From contig NW_019774613.1 of the NCBI RefSeq assembly GCF_001039355.2, positions 277,241 through 341,240 on the forward strand: a stretch of DNA of 64,000 nt. Direction: 5' to 3'. The notes beneath the pieces were generated by a model. It was not told the origin of the DNA. It did not search any database and saw only the letters and a list, made by a program, of their open reading frames with translations. How positions within the stretch are numbered: the first letter of the stretch is position 1; each line of letters starts with the position of its first letter. This document shows positions 12,001-22,758 of this stretch, one piece after another. Both the position numbers and the translations under genes were made by a program. The stretch is from Lingula anatina (Eukaryota > Brachiopoda > Lingulata > Lingulida > Lingulidae).

Positions 12001-12149
12001 ATTAAAAGATTATGCGGTTTTTCTTTCATGTACGTCCGCCATATTTAGTCCCCAATTAAGATTTGTAAAGCCTGGCTCAACTCGTTGTGAATGCGATCTA
12101 TAAGGTTGATATACAGTAAAGGGAGCAGTATATATAGGCCTACTAAAGG

Positions 12150-12305
12150 ATTAGGCTATTTGAAGGGGGTCCGCGAAGCAGACCCCCCCCCCCCCCCCTT
12201 GGCGTGGGGTACGGGGGCCGCTAGATGGCCTCGAAAAAATTTGGTGTTTTAGAGGGCGAACGGTGTCATTTGGTGGTTTACGACTATGATTCAGCTATTC
12301 AAAAT
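12150..12305. repeat. Dispersed repeat 'ggattatttgaagggggc' family, fragment
   Basis: This carries the family landmarks: a poly-C tract, 'ttggcgtggggtacgggg', 'aaaatttggtgttttagagggcgaacggtgtc' and a match to 'gactcagctagtcaaaat'. Other members are at 15340-15605, 17238-17305 (fragment) and 28060-28490. The stretch 12306-13030 holds a GC-rich patch (12440-12620) but no supported gene. Confidence 0.65.
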
Positions 12306-13032
12306 CCCAATTTCAAGCGGGGGGCATAGGATTTTCCGAATCAAATGAGATATATCCATCGGTAGGCCTACGCAAAATCTTGGCAAAAACGATATTAATA
12401 AATAAATCATTACCTTTTGTTCCTGAACTTGTTCCTGTTCCTGTTAGTAATTGTCCCTCAGCATGCGGCGACGTGGCTATCGCCACCACCGCTAGTAGCA
12501 CCACCCTGAACTGGTGCATGTTTCTAGCGTTTCACGCGTGCCGAAATGTTGCGGTCCGCAGCGCCGCGCGCGTGTTATATACCATGAAGCGTATGCATGC
12601 GCTCTGGCACACCGCACGCGCACTTGTAGAAAAAGGTTATTTGTTTACAATATAGCCTGAAAAATATATGTTTGTGACTCTGGAAATCGACTAGCAAAAC
12701 ATTGGACTGACTTTGAATCTGATTTAGAATCAAAATGTAAAGAAATAGGGAAAAGGAAAGTTCAACCTTTCCTTTGTGGCACTTTTCAATGCATTTATGT
12801 CTTATCGAATAATCTTTCACCGGCAAGAAAATTGTGTTTTTATCGTCCGATCCTAAAAAAAGAACGAAAAAATTATTTCATTTTGCCTAAGCGTTATCTC
12901 GTCACGCCTGGGATGGTATACATCCCTTGGCCTTTCCCCCAAGGGCTTGAGATAGCCTCCACAGTGAATCATGCCCAGCAAGAACCGTCTAAAATCTAGG
13001 TGACCTTGGAGGCTGTGAAGAATTCGGGCGAG

Positions 13033-13223
13033 TTCAGAACCACTTGATCCGCGTACTAACTAGGCCGGGGATCAAGTATGGTGCGACCCACTTGAAAGCG
13101 AGGCGAAATTTAATTGCTCTGCCCCCTGCTGGGACGGCACACGTGGGAGGCGGGAATCCACTGTTAAGTGTGCGCCATATTTGGTCCGCGGAATAGTTAG
13201 TCTGCGGATCAAGTGGTTGTGAA
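13033..13223. mobile_element. MITE with ~30-bp terminal inverted repeats
   Basis: The left end ttcagaaccacttgatccgc (13033-13052) is matched, inverted, by gcggatcaagtggttgtgaa (13204-13223), and the pairing continues inward through a 'taactaactag/atagttagt' block. The ORF at 13034-13240 lies entirely inside the element and is not a gene. Confidence 0.8.
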
Positions 13224-13239
13224 CGCGGCCTTAGTGGCA

Positions 13240-15335
13240 TATATTTGTCATACGTATGTTGAATGCGTGATCAGAGGTTTCACCGAGTAACTTTATATAC
13301 TGTATAATTTCCTTCATATTTTGTTCAGTTTTCGTGATCCTAAAAAATTCGCCGTAGCACAGCTTTCCCGCTAAAAATTTGCATATGTGTTGTTCGGGTA
13401 GTTTAACCATTTGTCCTACGTACAAATGTACGTGATATACTTATAAGCCAAGACTTGGATCTACTACAGGAAAGGCACGTATCTCCCCTATCTCTTTCCT
13501 CACTGTTGATACTGACACTTCTGACACCTTGAAATAGATCTATACCCACCAGCTGTTATGAAAAGGGGCACCCTGTTTATTATCTGATATCTTCGATTAC
13601 CTTATTAATACAAACCCACAAGGTGCTAATTTTAGATACACGGGTCATTAGAGTGACACTTCAGTCAACATGTAGAGATAAATGTGCCAAATATATATTT
13701 TTGTGTTTGAGAAGCAACAGATCCCGTTTGTCCCCCACGGACGGACAGGGTCCATTTTGATAATGAGAGCTTATAGACTTGGCTGTTAAATCAACAGGGT
13801 CGCTCTAGTTATTAACTTGGTACTTTTCCATGCTATTTGATTTATCTTTAATAAAATCGAGCCTTATTAGAAATCTGCAAATATTTAAGTCAAAGGCGCG
13901 TCCACACTTGGACGTAGTTTTTAGCCGATTTAGGCCTAAATGCAGTATTTAACCATCGCATTTGTAAACCCTTGATTTAATTAATTAGACTCAGGCGCAT
14001 TGGTGTTATAATTATTGTGAATGGTGATTTCATGACAAATATGAGGTAATATTTAGGAGGTCTCCAGGGATATGTTATAGTGGTGATTTTTGGCCAAAAT
14101 TACACTTTAGAAACATCCTATTTTAAATCAAATTATGCCAAAGTTTGGTAAAATTATTTAGTTGTCTGAGTCGCTACCGTGTGACCTGAAACTATTAATG
14201 CATTTACTAATTCGAAGAAACTATAATCAAGCTGTAAATTATGCCTCTGTTAAAATTAAAGTTAGACTCAATGTTATTGTGTCGAATGTCTTTATAAAAT
14301 TGTTTCTTAATTCACTTCCATATATCTCTTCAGGAATCACTTTGATATATTTTATGTTGTTCATCTTATGTATAGACGTAGTATATATATTGAAATAGAG
14401 AAAGTTTGGTCAGTCGCACCGATAGCTGGACTGTCCGTATTTTATAAGGAGACTCAAACTGCGCGCAGTGTTCGATTTTTTTAAGATTAAAATTCAGGCT
14501 TTTTAATGTCTGTGCTAAAAAAAGGAAAGAAAAAATGAACAAAGATAAAAACTTCATTATCCGTATATCATCATTTTTCGTTATTGTTTATCTAGAAAAA
14601 TCATTTAACTGCATAATTCCTTAATAGATTAATAGATATTTTTTCAAATCATTTTAGCTTAATTTCTGCAGTGTAACTGTCTCTTGATATTACCCAGGAA
14701 TTCCTTTATGTAGTTAAGGTGTATGTAGCAAATTGTAGTCATTGGTTTCACATTTTAAAACGGGGATAGAGTGGAGGTTTCACACAGCTTGAAATAACTT
14801 TGATTTGCAGAATCCAAGTGAACTTTTTATTTGGTCCCTATAAAGTACAGGTGTTTAAGCAGACGTTGACACTAAATAGAATCAAAAGCGAAAACGATTT
14901 GAATTGAAGAAAAGAAAAAAATCTGTTATATCAGTACAGTGTATTTTACAAACAATCGAGGCAATTGATTTTACTCATGGTCTTTCTTAGATCTCTCTCT
15001 TGTAATTCCCAGTATATTTTTCGTCTTATAGTCTCCTATAATTTATTTACCGATTTCGTGATGGCGGAATGAAAAATACATACGCGAATCTTTTACTTCA
15101 AGAATTATGACACCGACTTGAAAATCATCCCATCTTCTATGAAAATACATATTCACAACCGTGGTGTACAGAAATATTTCTTTCCATGTCGATCTGCTCG
15201 CGAATTACTGAAATAGGTACCTTTTATTCATTGGTGGAAGAATGGAGGAGGACGACTCAGGTCAACATAAAAGGTCTCGTGCAGTTTATGAGAAGGAGGG
15301 CACTACCCTCGCTGGATTGCTGCCAGGAGAGCAAT
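13240..15335. other. Spacer with no supported gene
   Basis: AT-rich sequence. The only ORFs are short and lysine/phenylalanine-rich, with no splice context or recognisable domain. Confidence 0.5.
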
Positions 15336-15339
15336 GGCG

Positions 15340-15605
15340 GATTTAAGGGAGGGGTGTCCTGACCCCCTTTTGATTTCTGAAAAAAGAATCACACCAATGG
15401 TCCCCTCTTAAAGTGAGAATTTTGACTAGCTGAGTCGTAGTTCTAAACCGTACCAAATGGCACCTTCACCCTCTAAAATACCCCCCATTTTTTTTTTTTG
15501 GGGGGGGGGAGGGGGCAAGGGTAGGCTTCGCATCCGCGGCCTGTCATTCCTAAAAACCGGGCCCCCTTCAAATAATCCTGGATCTGCCCCTGGGTAGGGC
15601 GCACA
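15340..15605. repeat. Dispersed repeat family member (inverted relative to 12150)
   Basis: This contains 'gctgagtcgtagttctaaaccgtacc', 'ccctctaaaatacc', a G-run and 'ggcttcgcatccgcgg', the same landmarks as 12150-12305 in reverse order. It ends with 'aataatcctggatctgcccc'. Confidence 0.7.
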
Positions 15606-15786
15606 CGTTACTGAGCAATAGTCTACCCTTTAGGCAACACTATTGTATGAAAAAGTATATTAAAACCAGAGACATAACAAAACCTGCGTTTCTTTTGCTA
15701 AATTATGTATACTTTTTGAATAAAAAAATTTACGGGAGTTAATGGTAGATGTTAATTTTTATTAACGTAACCAGAATCATCATTGT

Positions 15787-16369
15787 TTAAAGGGCAACTC
15801 CATGGGATTTTCCCGCTAAAATGGATTTTCCCGGGGAAATAAGCAATTTTGTCGTACTACACACACTGGACAATAGAAGTGTCACCCCCTAAATCAGAGC
15901 AATCAAAGTAATTAACCTGAAGAGGCGGAATATAAGCAATGTCAGAATATCGATACAGTTGAATTGTTCAGTCAGAACCGTTTCTTTTGTGAAATTTGAT
16001 GTTAATAAAATGATACCAGGAGCATGTCATTCCACAGTCATTTATCTCCCCCAAAGAATTGGTTTAGTAGGGGTGACACTTCTATTGTCCAGTGTGTGTA
16101 TATGCTATCATTTCACTTGGATCACTTGGATTCGACACTTAATTAAATTTATAAAGGTTGATTTAGTTTACAATGACTGTCCAAATATTATAACCAGCGA
16201 CCATCTTCTTACACGTACAGTGTATATGCTCCTACGCAAATATCAACATCAAGTAAGCTCCATAAAAAAATATTTAAGTGCTTAAATCGTTTTTTGAGGT
16301 ATCATAAGAAGCTATGGATGGCAAAATAAGCATTTGGGGGATTTTCAAACCCATGGAGTGTGCCTCTAA
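15787..16369. mobile_element. TTAA-type element with nested inverted repeats
   Basis: The outer ends TTAAAGGGCAACTCCATGGG (15787-15806) and the inverted CCCATGGAGTGTGCCT (16350-16365) pair imperfectly. An inner perfect 30-bp inverted repeat lies at 15859-15888 and 16070-16099, separated by 181 bp. Like the element at 1526 it starts TTAA-AGGG, so the two may share one transposition machinery. The ORF at 15959-16285 lies within the element. Confidence 0.7.
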
Positions 16370-16373
16370 GACA

Positions 16374-17235
16374 GTCAGTATAAAAGTGCATGAGCTGTTG
16401 TCATTTCGAAAATGTTAAAGATAATAATTGTGAAAAACTGCAAATTTGAACAGATAGTGCTAAGGGTACTTGTGAATCACATTTACAGTACAAACAAAGC
16501 ACACTCCTTACAGTTTCGGGAAATTTTATCAAAATCCGCTTACAACTTTTCCCATAATGCTACTCTAAAAGGGTATTCACATGTACATATTAATAATATG
16601 TAATAGTACGTTGTAACTTAGTATAAGTAACAGTAACTGTAGTAGGCAAAACCAAAAAACAAATGGACTAAAAATCACCTCCTTAGCGTAGTTAGATATC
16701 GTTTGGCAGTAATAGGGACTCAGCTTTCCGAAGGCGACGGCACGGACAAGAACTAGACACAATGAAGAGAATATTAACAGACAAATAGCAATATTGTCTG
16801 CTTGTAAAAACCAGTGATGTGTTGGCAACTGATCAGTACCATTTCATATTTATACTTTTTTTGTTCGATCAACGTCAGTAGTGGGCCTTCGAATGTCGCT
16901 ATTCTGATCAGAACTTAGTTTTTCCTCTTTAAAATTACTGAAGCCCAGATTACATTTGCGACGGGCGTACGCTTTTCCGTGAGTTTTTAGGCACTAGCAA
17001 CGGGCTTCGGCGAGCACGTTTGCAATTACGCGCGGGTGCTGTGTCATTTCTCCAATATGATCTTGAGGTCACATAGGGAAAATCGGTTTGTTGGTCTTCC
17101 TCGAAGGTCGGTACGTTGCTGGTGCAGCCTCCTAAGGACGTGATCAGAATAAGGAAACACAAAAATTCAAATTTATTGTTTTGTCTCGTAAAACCACAAT
17201 TAAAGCTGGAATGTAACAACAGGTTCATGCAGTCA
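16374..17235. other. No supported gene
   Basis: Minus-strand ORFs at 16577-16828 and 16950-17228 contain one hydrophobic stretch each. Neither has matching splice phases or a family signature that would attach it to the TMC-like gene upstream. Confidence 0.4.
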
Positions 17236-17237
17236 TC

Positions 17238-17305
17238 AAGGGCAGGTCCAGGATTAATTGAGGGGGGGGGGGGCGGATGCGAAGGGGTTGGGGTTCAATG
17301 AGGAT
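17238..17305. repeat. Dispersed repeat family fragment
   Basis: 'gggcaggtccaggattaattg' followed by a G-run and 'ggatgcgaagg', matching the 'ccaggattatttgaaaggggg' end of the family at 28060 and 15600. Confidence 0.55.
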
Positions 17306-17639
17306 TTTAAAACCCTGAGGCAGTCGGAAAGCTTAAAAAAGCTTGAAAAATAGACATCAATTATGTTATAAGGTTTATCAAAATTATTAAAAAGGTGATA
17401 GTTGATTGGCGTTTGTGATAAATTACTGGATTGTTTTGTCTTCATTTTAGAAAATTTATTTTAATAAATTGCTTACAAGGTCAGCCAACACAGGAGTAGT
17501 GAAAAGGTTTAGCAGTGATGACCGGACTGAAGCAAGTAAGGTTGGATGGTGCGCCATGGTCAACTGATAGACAAGTTGTGGGAGTCCATTCAATGACAGG
17601 GATTTTTGTTTAGTGGTGAAAATCCACTCAATCTGAGGG

Positions 17640-18062
17640 ATGTCAGGTGGGGCGACTCCATTCCAAATAGAGTTTTGTTATATGGAGCGATTCCATTGCA
17701 TTAAAGGGGTGAAAGGTGGGGCGAGTCCATTGCATTGAAGGGGCGACTGGTGGGGCGAGTCCATTGCATTAAAGGGGTGGCAGGTAGGGCGAGTACATTG
17801 CATTAAGGGGGGTGACAGGTGGGGCGAGTCCACTGCATTAGAAGGGGTGACAGGTGGGACGAGTCCATTGCAAAAGAGGGGCGACAGGTGGGGCGAGTCC
17901 ACTGCATTAGAAGGGGTAAAAGGTGGGACAAGTCCATTGCAAAAGAGGGGCGACAGGTGGGACGAGTCCATTGCAAAAGAGGGGCGACAGGTGGGGCAGG
18001 TTCATTGTATTAAAGAGGTGACAGGTGGGGCGAGTCCACTGCATTAGAAGGGGTGATAGGTG
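17640..18062. repeat. Minisatellite, ~34-35 bp unit, ~12 copies
   Basis: The unit reads about cgagtccattgcattaaag then ggg(t/c)gacaggtgggg, with variants such as 'ttgcaaaagaggggcgac'. ORFs on both strands across it are by-products of the periodicity. Confidence 0.9.
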
Positions 18063-18699
18063 GGGTCTCGTAATTATCCCAATTTGGTTCAGAGAACAGA
18101 CTCTGAAGAAATTGTTCTGTTATACCCTCAGAAATCAATTTTTTGGCCAATTTCAGTCGTATCCATTTACAAAAAACTAACTTGATTTAAGCTTACATCA
18201 GAATCATCCTACCTTTTCATTATTACGATCAAATATCAAATTTAGTATTTATACTAAGAATAGGCCGCCAAATTAAAACAATTCACGATAGCAAAAGACA
18301 AGCCCGTCAAAATGGGACCATCCCTATATAAGAATATATAGGAAAATTATATCCAAACAAATTAGCTCCATATGCTAAATCTTATGTGAATTTTTTAAAA
18401 ACCAGGATTGTAAATTTATATAAATTTGAACTATAAAATGTAGGTTGTTGGAAAGCATTTTAGATATTTTATTTCAGCTTGGAGGGGTTATTTAAAAAAT
18501 ACTGGTCATTTTGCAATTATTTCAAATTTAGGTACCACAGAAAACCGTCAACCACAAAAACATTGACATTATTTACAGATCAAATTGAATTTGAAAGTCC
18601 TCAAACACTAAAAAACTCATTTTCCATTATGATTACTACTACAATAATTTCATTTTCCATTATGATTACTGTTACAATAATTTCATAACAAAGTGAAAA

Positions 18700-20844
18700 A
18701 TAAAACGCCAAATTACAAAAGTTATCTTTATTGAATTTTCACATAATAGATGTACGAAGGAGCGTGGGTTCCTGTGTGTGAAACAAAGGCTAGACTTCAG
18801 GCGGATGCTGTGCAGAATCTCGTTGAGCTCCTGGAAAGATAAAATAATGTTTACAAAGTTGAACTAAACAGACAGGCTCTTTACATTCTAACAATACATG
18901 TAATATCACAGGGCAGAGAGCACATATAAATGGAATGGTGTGCACGTTTATTAACTAGTCTGATGTTCAGGTTCAGCTAGCGCAAAACTAAAATTATTAT
19001 CTGAAATTAGTTAATGATATAACTATTTGAGGCCTCTTGTTAAAAAAGTAACGTTGATAGCACAACCCGTTTTATTTGCAGGGTGGTTGAGGTTATTGCT
19101 ACGACCGTTAATACATTCCTCTTGATATTAAGAGCGCGTCCATGAGAAAGCCAAACAGATCGGTCAGAAGGCGGCAAGGTGGGGGTCAGCAGATTTTAAT
19201 AATTTTTGGTGTGGTAAACCATCAACATGAAAGATATTGTGAGCCACTGGCTTTCTTATTTTGGATCATTAGTTTTAGAGATATGGGGGAAGGTCTTTTA
19301 TCCGCAATTTTGCCAAAATATTGCATTTTTTAGCTTTTGAAAAGTTATAATTTTAAATATTATTTTTAAAAATNAAAACAACACCCAGGACTCACTCAAT
19401 CCTAGCAAACCACTTTGTGTTGGATGTAACAATAAAACATTAAATGTACTTACCTCTCCATCCAGTAAATTCCTGATGTAGAAAGGCTGTGTGATGTTGC
19501 AGTAGTTGAAGTGTACTACAGAGGGCAGCACTACCAAACTGAGCCAGAACAGAGTCAGGAGAAGGTTGAGGAGGCATAGCCAGCGAGTGAACACAAAGAA
19601 AGACACCAAACCTGACCCAAAGTGACCTTCAAAAAGACAGTTACACTAAGAGAATTGTTTGAAATGAGATGTTGATAAAAACAGTTCTGTTCAGTTTGGA
19701 AACAATACTTCATATTTAAACCAATCACTTCAATTGAAATACTTTAGACACTTCAAATACTTTAGACATTTAATATGAAATTTATTTCTGGCTGTTTTCA
19801 TTAAGGACACTTTCTACTGATAACCTTCCTTGACATGGTCCATGAGAAAGAGCTCACACAGGCGAATGGGGCTCACACAGCAGAATGGGTTCACAGAAAG
19901 AAGGGGTTCACATTTGGGAGTGGGGCTCACACAGGGGAGTGGGTCACACAGGAGAGATGGACTCGCACAGTGGAGTTGGGCAGGGGAGTGTGTCACACAG
20001 TGGAGTGGGTCACACAGTGGAGTGGGTCACACAGTGGAGTGGGTCACACAGGGGAGTGGGTCACACAGGGGAGTGGGTCACACAGGGGAGTGGGTCACAC
20101 AGGAGAGATGGACTCGCACAGTGGAGTGGGTCACACAGTGGAGTGGGGCTAACAGAAGGAATAGCTTCACAGAGGGGTGAGATGCTTCGCAGAGGAGAGG
20201 GGTTCACAGAGAAGAGGGTCAAAGTGTGGGAGGGGTCTAACATAAGAAGAGGGAGGGTTTACCAGCCTTATACTTTAGTCTAATCATGATAACTAGTGTT
20301 TATCGAAAGTTAATGCATTCCTTATAATTACCTTCTATGGTCATAATCTGTTTATTGAACAATGGAAAGTCCTGCTTCTTTCGTCCTTGTCTGTGCCACC
20401 ACACCTGAGAAATAGGATTTTTTCTGTTAGAGATCACACAAATAGCTGTCTACAGGTGGGATATAGGATTTCTCTGCTAGACCTCACACATTCGAATATC
20501 TGTCTACATGTGGGAGGACAAAGGCTGCTTCCTATCAATGTTTAACAAATGTAAAGAAGAAGGTAATACTTGAACAGGTAGAATTCAAGTCATGGTATCA
20601 ATGTCTCCCACCCACCTTGAAGTCACGTCTCTCACCCACCTTGAGGTCACGTCTCTCACCCACCTTCAGGTCATGTCTCTCACCCACCTTCAGGTCATGT
20701 GTCTCACCCACTTTCAGGTCATGTCTCTCACCCACCTTCAGGTCACACTACCACTCATCATGTCTCCCACCTACCTTGAAGTCATGCCTCCACAGATCAA
20801 ACCAATTCATGCCAGCACGCACATTCTTAGTGGCAATCCTGGTC
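18700..20844 (-). CDS. TMC-like transmembrane channel protein, partial (exons A, B, C and possible terminal exon)
   Basis: In transcript order: exon A 20775-20844, exon B 20332-20404, exon C 19454-19626, all with GT-AG borders and matching phases. Exon A encodes TRIATKNVRAGMNWFDLWRH then DFK. Exon B encodes VWWHRQGRKK...FNKQIMTIEG. Exon C encodes GHFGSGLVSFFVFTRW and a strongly hydrophobic segment (LCLLNLLLTLFWLSLVVLP). The block IEGHFGSGxxSxFxFxRWLxxLN is the conserved entry to the first membrane helix of TMC family ion-channel subunits. A further acceptor before about 18835 opens in phase (ELNEILHSIRL...) and reaches a stop near 18659, shortly after an AATAAA (minus) at about 18728-18733. 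That exon does not look like TMC sequence. The usual ~500 residues with helices 2-10 are absent, so the gene is truncated, mis-assembled or ends in a short isoform. The N-terminal exons are also missing. Confidence 0.82.
19374..19374. other. Single undetermined base in TMC-like intron
   Basis: An isolated n within an A/T stretch between exon C and the possible terminal exon. Similar single n bases elsewhere mark contig joins, so missing TMC exons could be hidden here. Confidence 0.6.
19836..20240. repeat. Minisatellite, 18-bp unit 'gtggagtgggtcacacag'
   Basis: About 20 variable units lie in the intron between TMC exons C and B. A shortened copy appears at 21214-21390, after the n at 21213. 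The ORFs through it (for example 19885-20283) are periodicity artefacts. Confidence 0.9.
20604..20774. repeat. 24-bp tandem array grown from the exon A splice donor (short allele, ~7 units)
   Basis: On the minus strand the exon A border is GACTTCAAG|GTAGGTGGGAGACATG. The array units read GACCT(C/G)AAG|GTGGGTGAGAGACATG, the same sequence repeated directly downstream in the intron. Each intact unit therefore carries AAG|GTGGGT, a good 5' splice site. The 24-bp period equals 8 codons, so both strands stay open and give long spurious ORFs. Confidence 0.9.
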
Positions 20845-21212
20845 CTGGAATCACAATAACAGCTAGAACATAATTTAGCAGGTATAAGAATAGTTGCTGT
20901 ATGATACTGCTAGTGTATGCATACCTGTGCCTGTGTGAAAAAAAGCAGTAGAATATGTCTGTATGGATATATATATTCTTTGAGTTGGTGAGCAAAAAAG
21001 CTATACAATTTGCAGATAATGTAAGAATTAAGGAAGATATAAAATGTGCCAAGTGTGTTTTTGACACACTTTTGTTCCAAAGCTATGATATCACGACTGC
21101 TAATCACCAGGTCCTTAATAGTATGTGCATAAGATGACATAGAACAGTGCACAATTACTGACTGAAGCCATAGCTCAGTACAGCAGACCCAGATAGCAAG
21201 CATACGTTGGGC

Positions 21213-21213
21213 N
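21213..21213. other. Single n marking a probable haplotype join
   Basis: Sequence after this n (21214-22735) repeats the order of 19980-21180: 18-bp repeat, exon B, 24-bp array, exon A, then the downstream intron. It shows a few percent divergence and a different array length. Confidence 0.75.
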
Positions 21214-21473
21214 AGTGGGTCACACAGTGGAGTGGGTCACACAGGGGAGTGGGTTACATAGGAGAGTTGGGCTGACATAGGGGAGTGGGGCTCACAGAAG
21301 GCATAGCTTCACAGAGGGGTGAGATGCTTCGCAGAGGAGAGGGGTTCACAGAGAAGAGGGTCAAAGTGTGGGAGGGGTCTAACATAAGAAGAGGGTGGGT
21401 TTACCAGCCTTATACTTTAGTCTTATCATGATAACTAGTGTTTATCGAAAGTTAATGCATTCCTTATAATTAC

Positions 21474-22394
21474 CTTCTATGGTCATAATCTGTTTATTGA
21501 ACAATGGAAAGTCCTGCTTCTTTCGTCCATGTCTGTGCCACCACACCTGAGAAATAGGATTTTTTCTGTTAGAGATCACACAAATAGCTGTCTACAGGTG
21601 GGATATAGGATTTCTCTGCTAGACGTCACACATTCAAATATCTGTCTACATGTGGGAGGACAAAGGCTGCTTCCTATCCATGTTTAACAAATGTAAATAA
21701 GAAGGTAATACTTGAACAGGTGGAATTCAAGTCATGGTATCAATGTCTCCCACCTACCTTGAGGTCATGTTTCTCACCCACCTTGAGGTCACATATCCTA
21801 CATACCTTGAGGTAGCGTCTCTCACCCACCTTAAATCCACATCCCTCACCCACCTTGAGGTCATGTCTTTCACCCACCTTGAGGTCACATATCCTACATA
21901 CCTTGAGGTAGCATCTCTCACCCACCTTCAGGTCATGTCTCTCACCCACCTTGAGGTCACATATCCTACATACCTTGGGGCCAAGTCTCTCACCCACCTT
22001 AAGGCAACATCCCTCACCCACCTTGAGGTCATGTCTCTCACCCACCTTCAGGTCATGTCTCTCACCCACCTTGAGGTCACGTCTCTCACCCACCTTCAGG
22101 TCACGTCTTTCACCCACCTTCAGGTCACGTCTCCCACCCACCTTCAGGTCATGTCTCTCACCCACCTTGAGGTCACGTCTCTCACCCACCTTGAGGTCAC
22201 GTCTTTCACCCACCTTCAGGTCATGTCTCTCACCCACCTTGAGGTCACGTCTCTCACCCACCATCAGATCATGTCTCTCACCCACCTTCAGGTCACACTA
22301 CCACTCATCATGTCTACCACCTACCTTGAAGTCATGCCTCCACAGATCAAACCAATTCATGCCAGCACGCACATTTTTAGTTGCAATCCTGGTC
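21474..22394 (-). CDS. Second copy of TMC-like exons A and B
   Basis: Exon A copy 22325-22394 and exon B copy 21474-21546 keep the same lengths (70 and 73 bp) and splice sites as 20775-20844 and 20332-20404. Exon B differs by one visible residue (WWHRHGRKK instead of WWHRQGRKK). There is no second exon C. If this were a true tandem duplication the protein would contain A-B-A-B; an unmerged second haplotype is more likely, given the single n between the copies. Confidence 0.75.
21737..22324. repeat. 24-bp tandem array next to exon A copy (long allele, ~23 units)
   Basis: The same unit as 20604-20774 but expanded to about 23 copies. Runs of variant units (TACATACCTTGAGGTAG, ...CTTAAATCCACATCC...) recur in order, which indicates block duplication. 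The unit abuts the donor of the exon A copy at 22324/22325. Confidence 0.92.
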
Positions 22395-22758
22395 CTGGAA
22401 TCACAATAATTGAACATAATTTAGCAGGTATAAGAACAGTTGCTGTATGATACTGCTAGTGTATCCATACCTGTACCTGTGCCTGTGTGAAAAAAAGCAG
22501 TAGAATGTCTGTATGGATATATATAGACTTTGAGTTGGTGAGCAAAAAAGCTATACAATTTGCAGATAATGTAAGAAGTAAGATATAAAATCTGCCAAGT
22601 GTGTTTTTGACACACTTTTGTTCCAAAGCTATGATATCACGACTGCTAATCACCAGTCCTTAATAGTGTGAGCATAAGCTGATATAGAACAGTGCACAAT
22701 TACTGACAATGAAGCCATAGCTCAGTACAGCAGATGGACTGAGAGGGAAACACCAGAG

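Larger units (their letters stand above)
9157..12111. mobile_element. MITE split by a later insertion (two halves, 9157-9245 and 12001-12111)
   Basis: The left half (9157-9245) matches 61253-61338 of an intact MITE and the right half (12001-12111) matches 61337-61432. The intact copy reads straight through 'gagactattaaaagatt'. Here that sequence is cut after 'gagactatt' and resumes at 12001 with 'attaaaagatt', giving a 3-bp ATT duplication around the insert 9246-12000. Confidence 0.75.

Noticed and set aside
16577-17228. Minus-strand hydrophobic ORFs as missing TMC helices
   Set aside because: No TMC-specific residues and no splice sites giving the required phase.
17640-18062. 34-bp minisatellite (CAGGTGGGG) as another junction-derived array
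   Set aside because: It contains AGGT but no neighbouring exon could be identified as its source.
19830-20283. Overlapping long ORFs with GVGHTVEWV-type repeats
   Set aside because: An 18-bp minisatellite read in three frames; all frames are open, which real coding sequence would not show.
21734-22450. 238-aa plus-strand ORF of THLEVTSL-type repeats, and the 181-aa minus-strand ORF over the same DNA
   Set aside because: Both arise because the 24-bp repeat period is a multiple of three and stop-free; they cover an intronic VNTR, not a gene.
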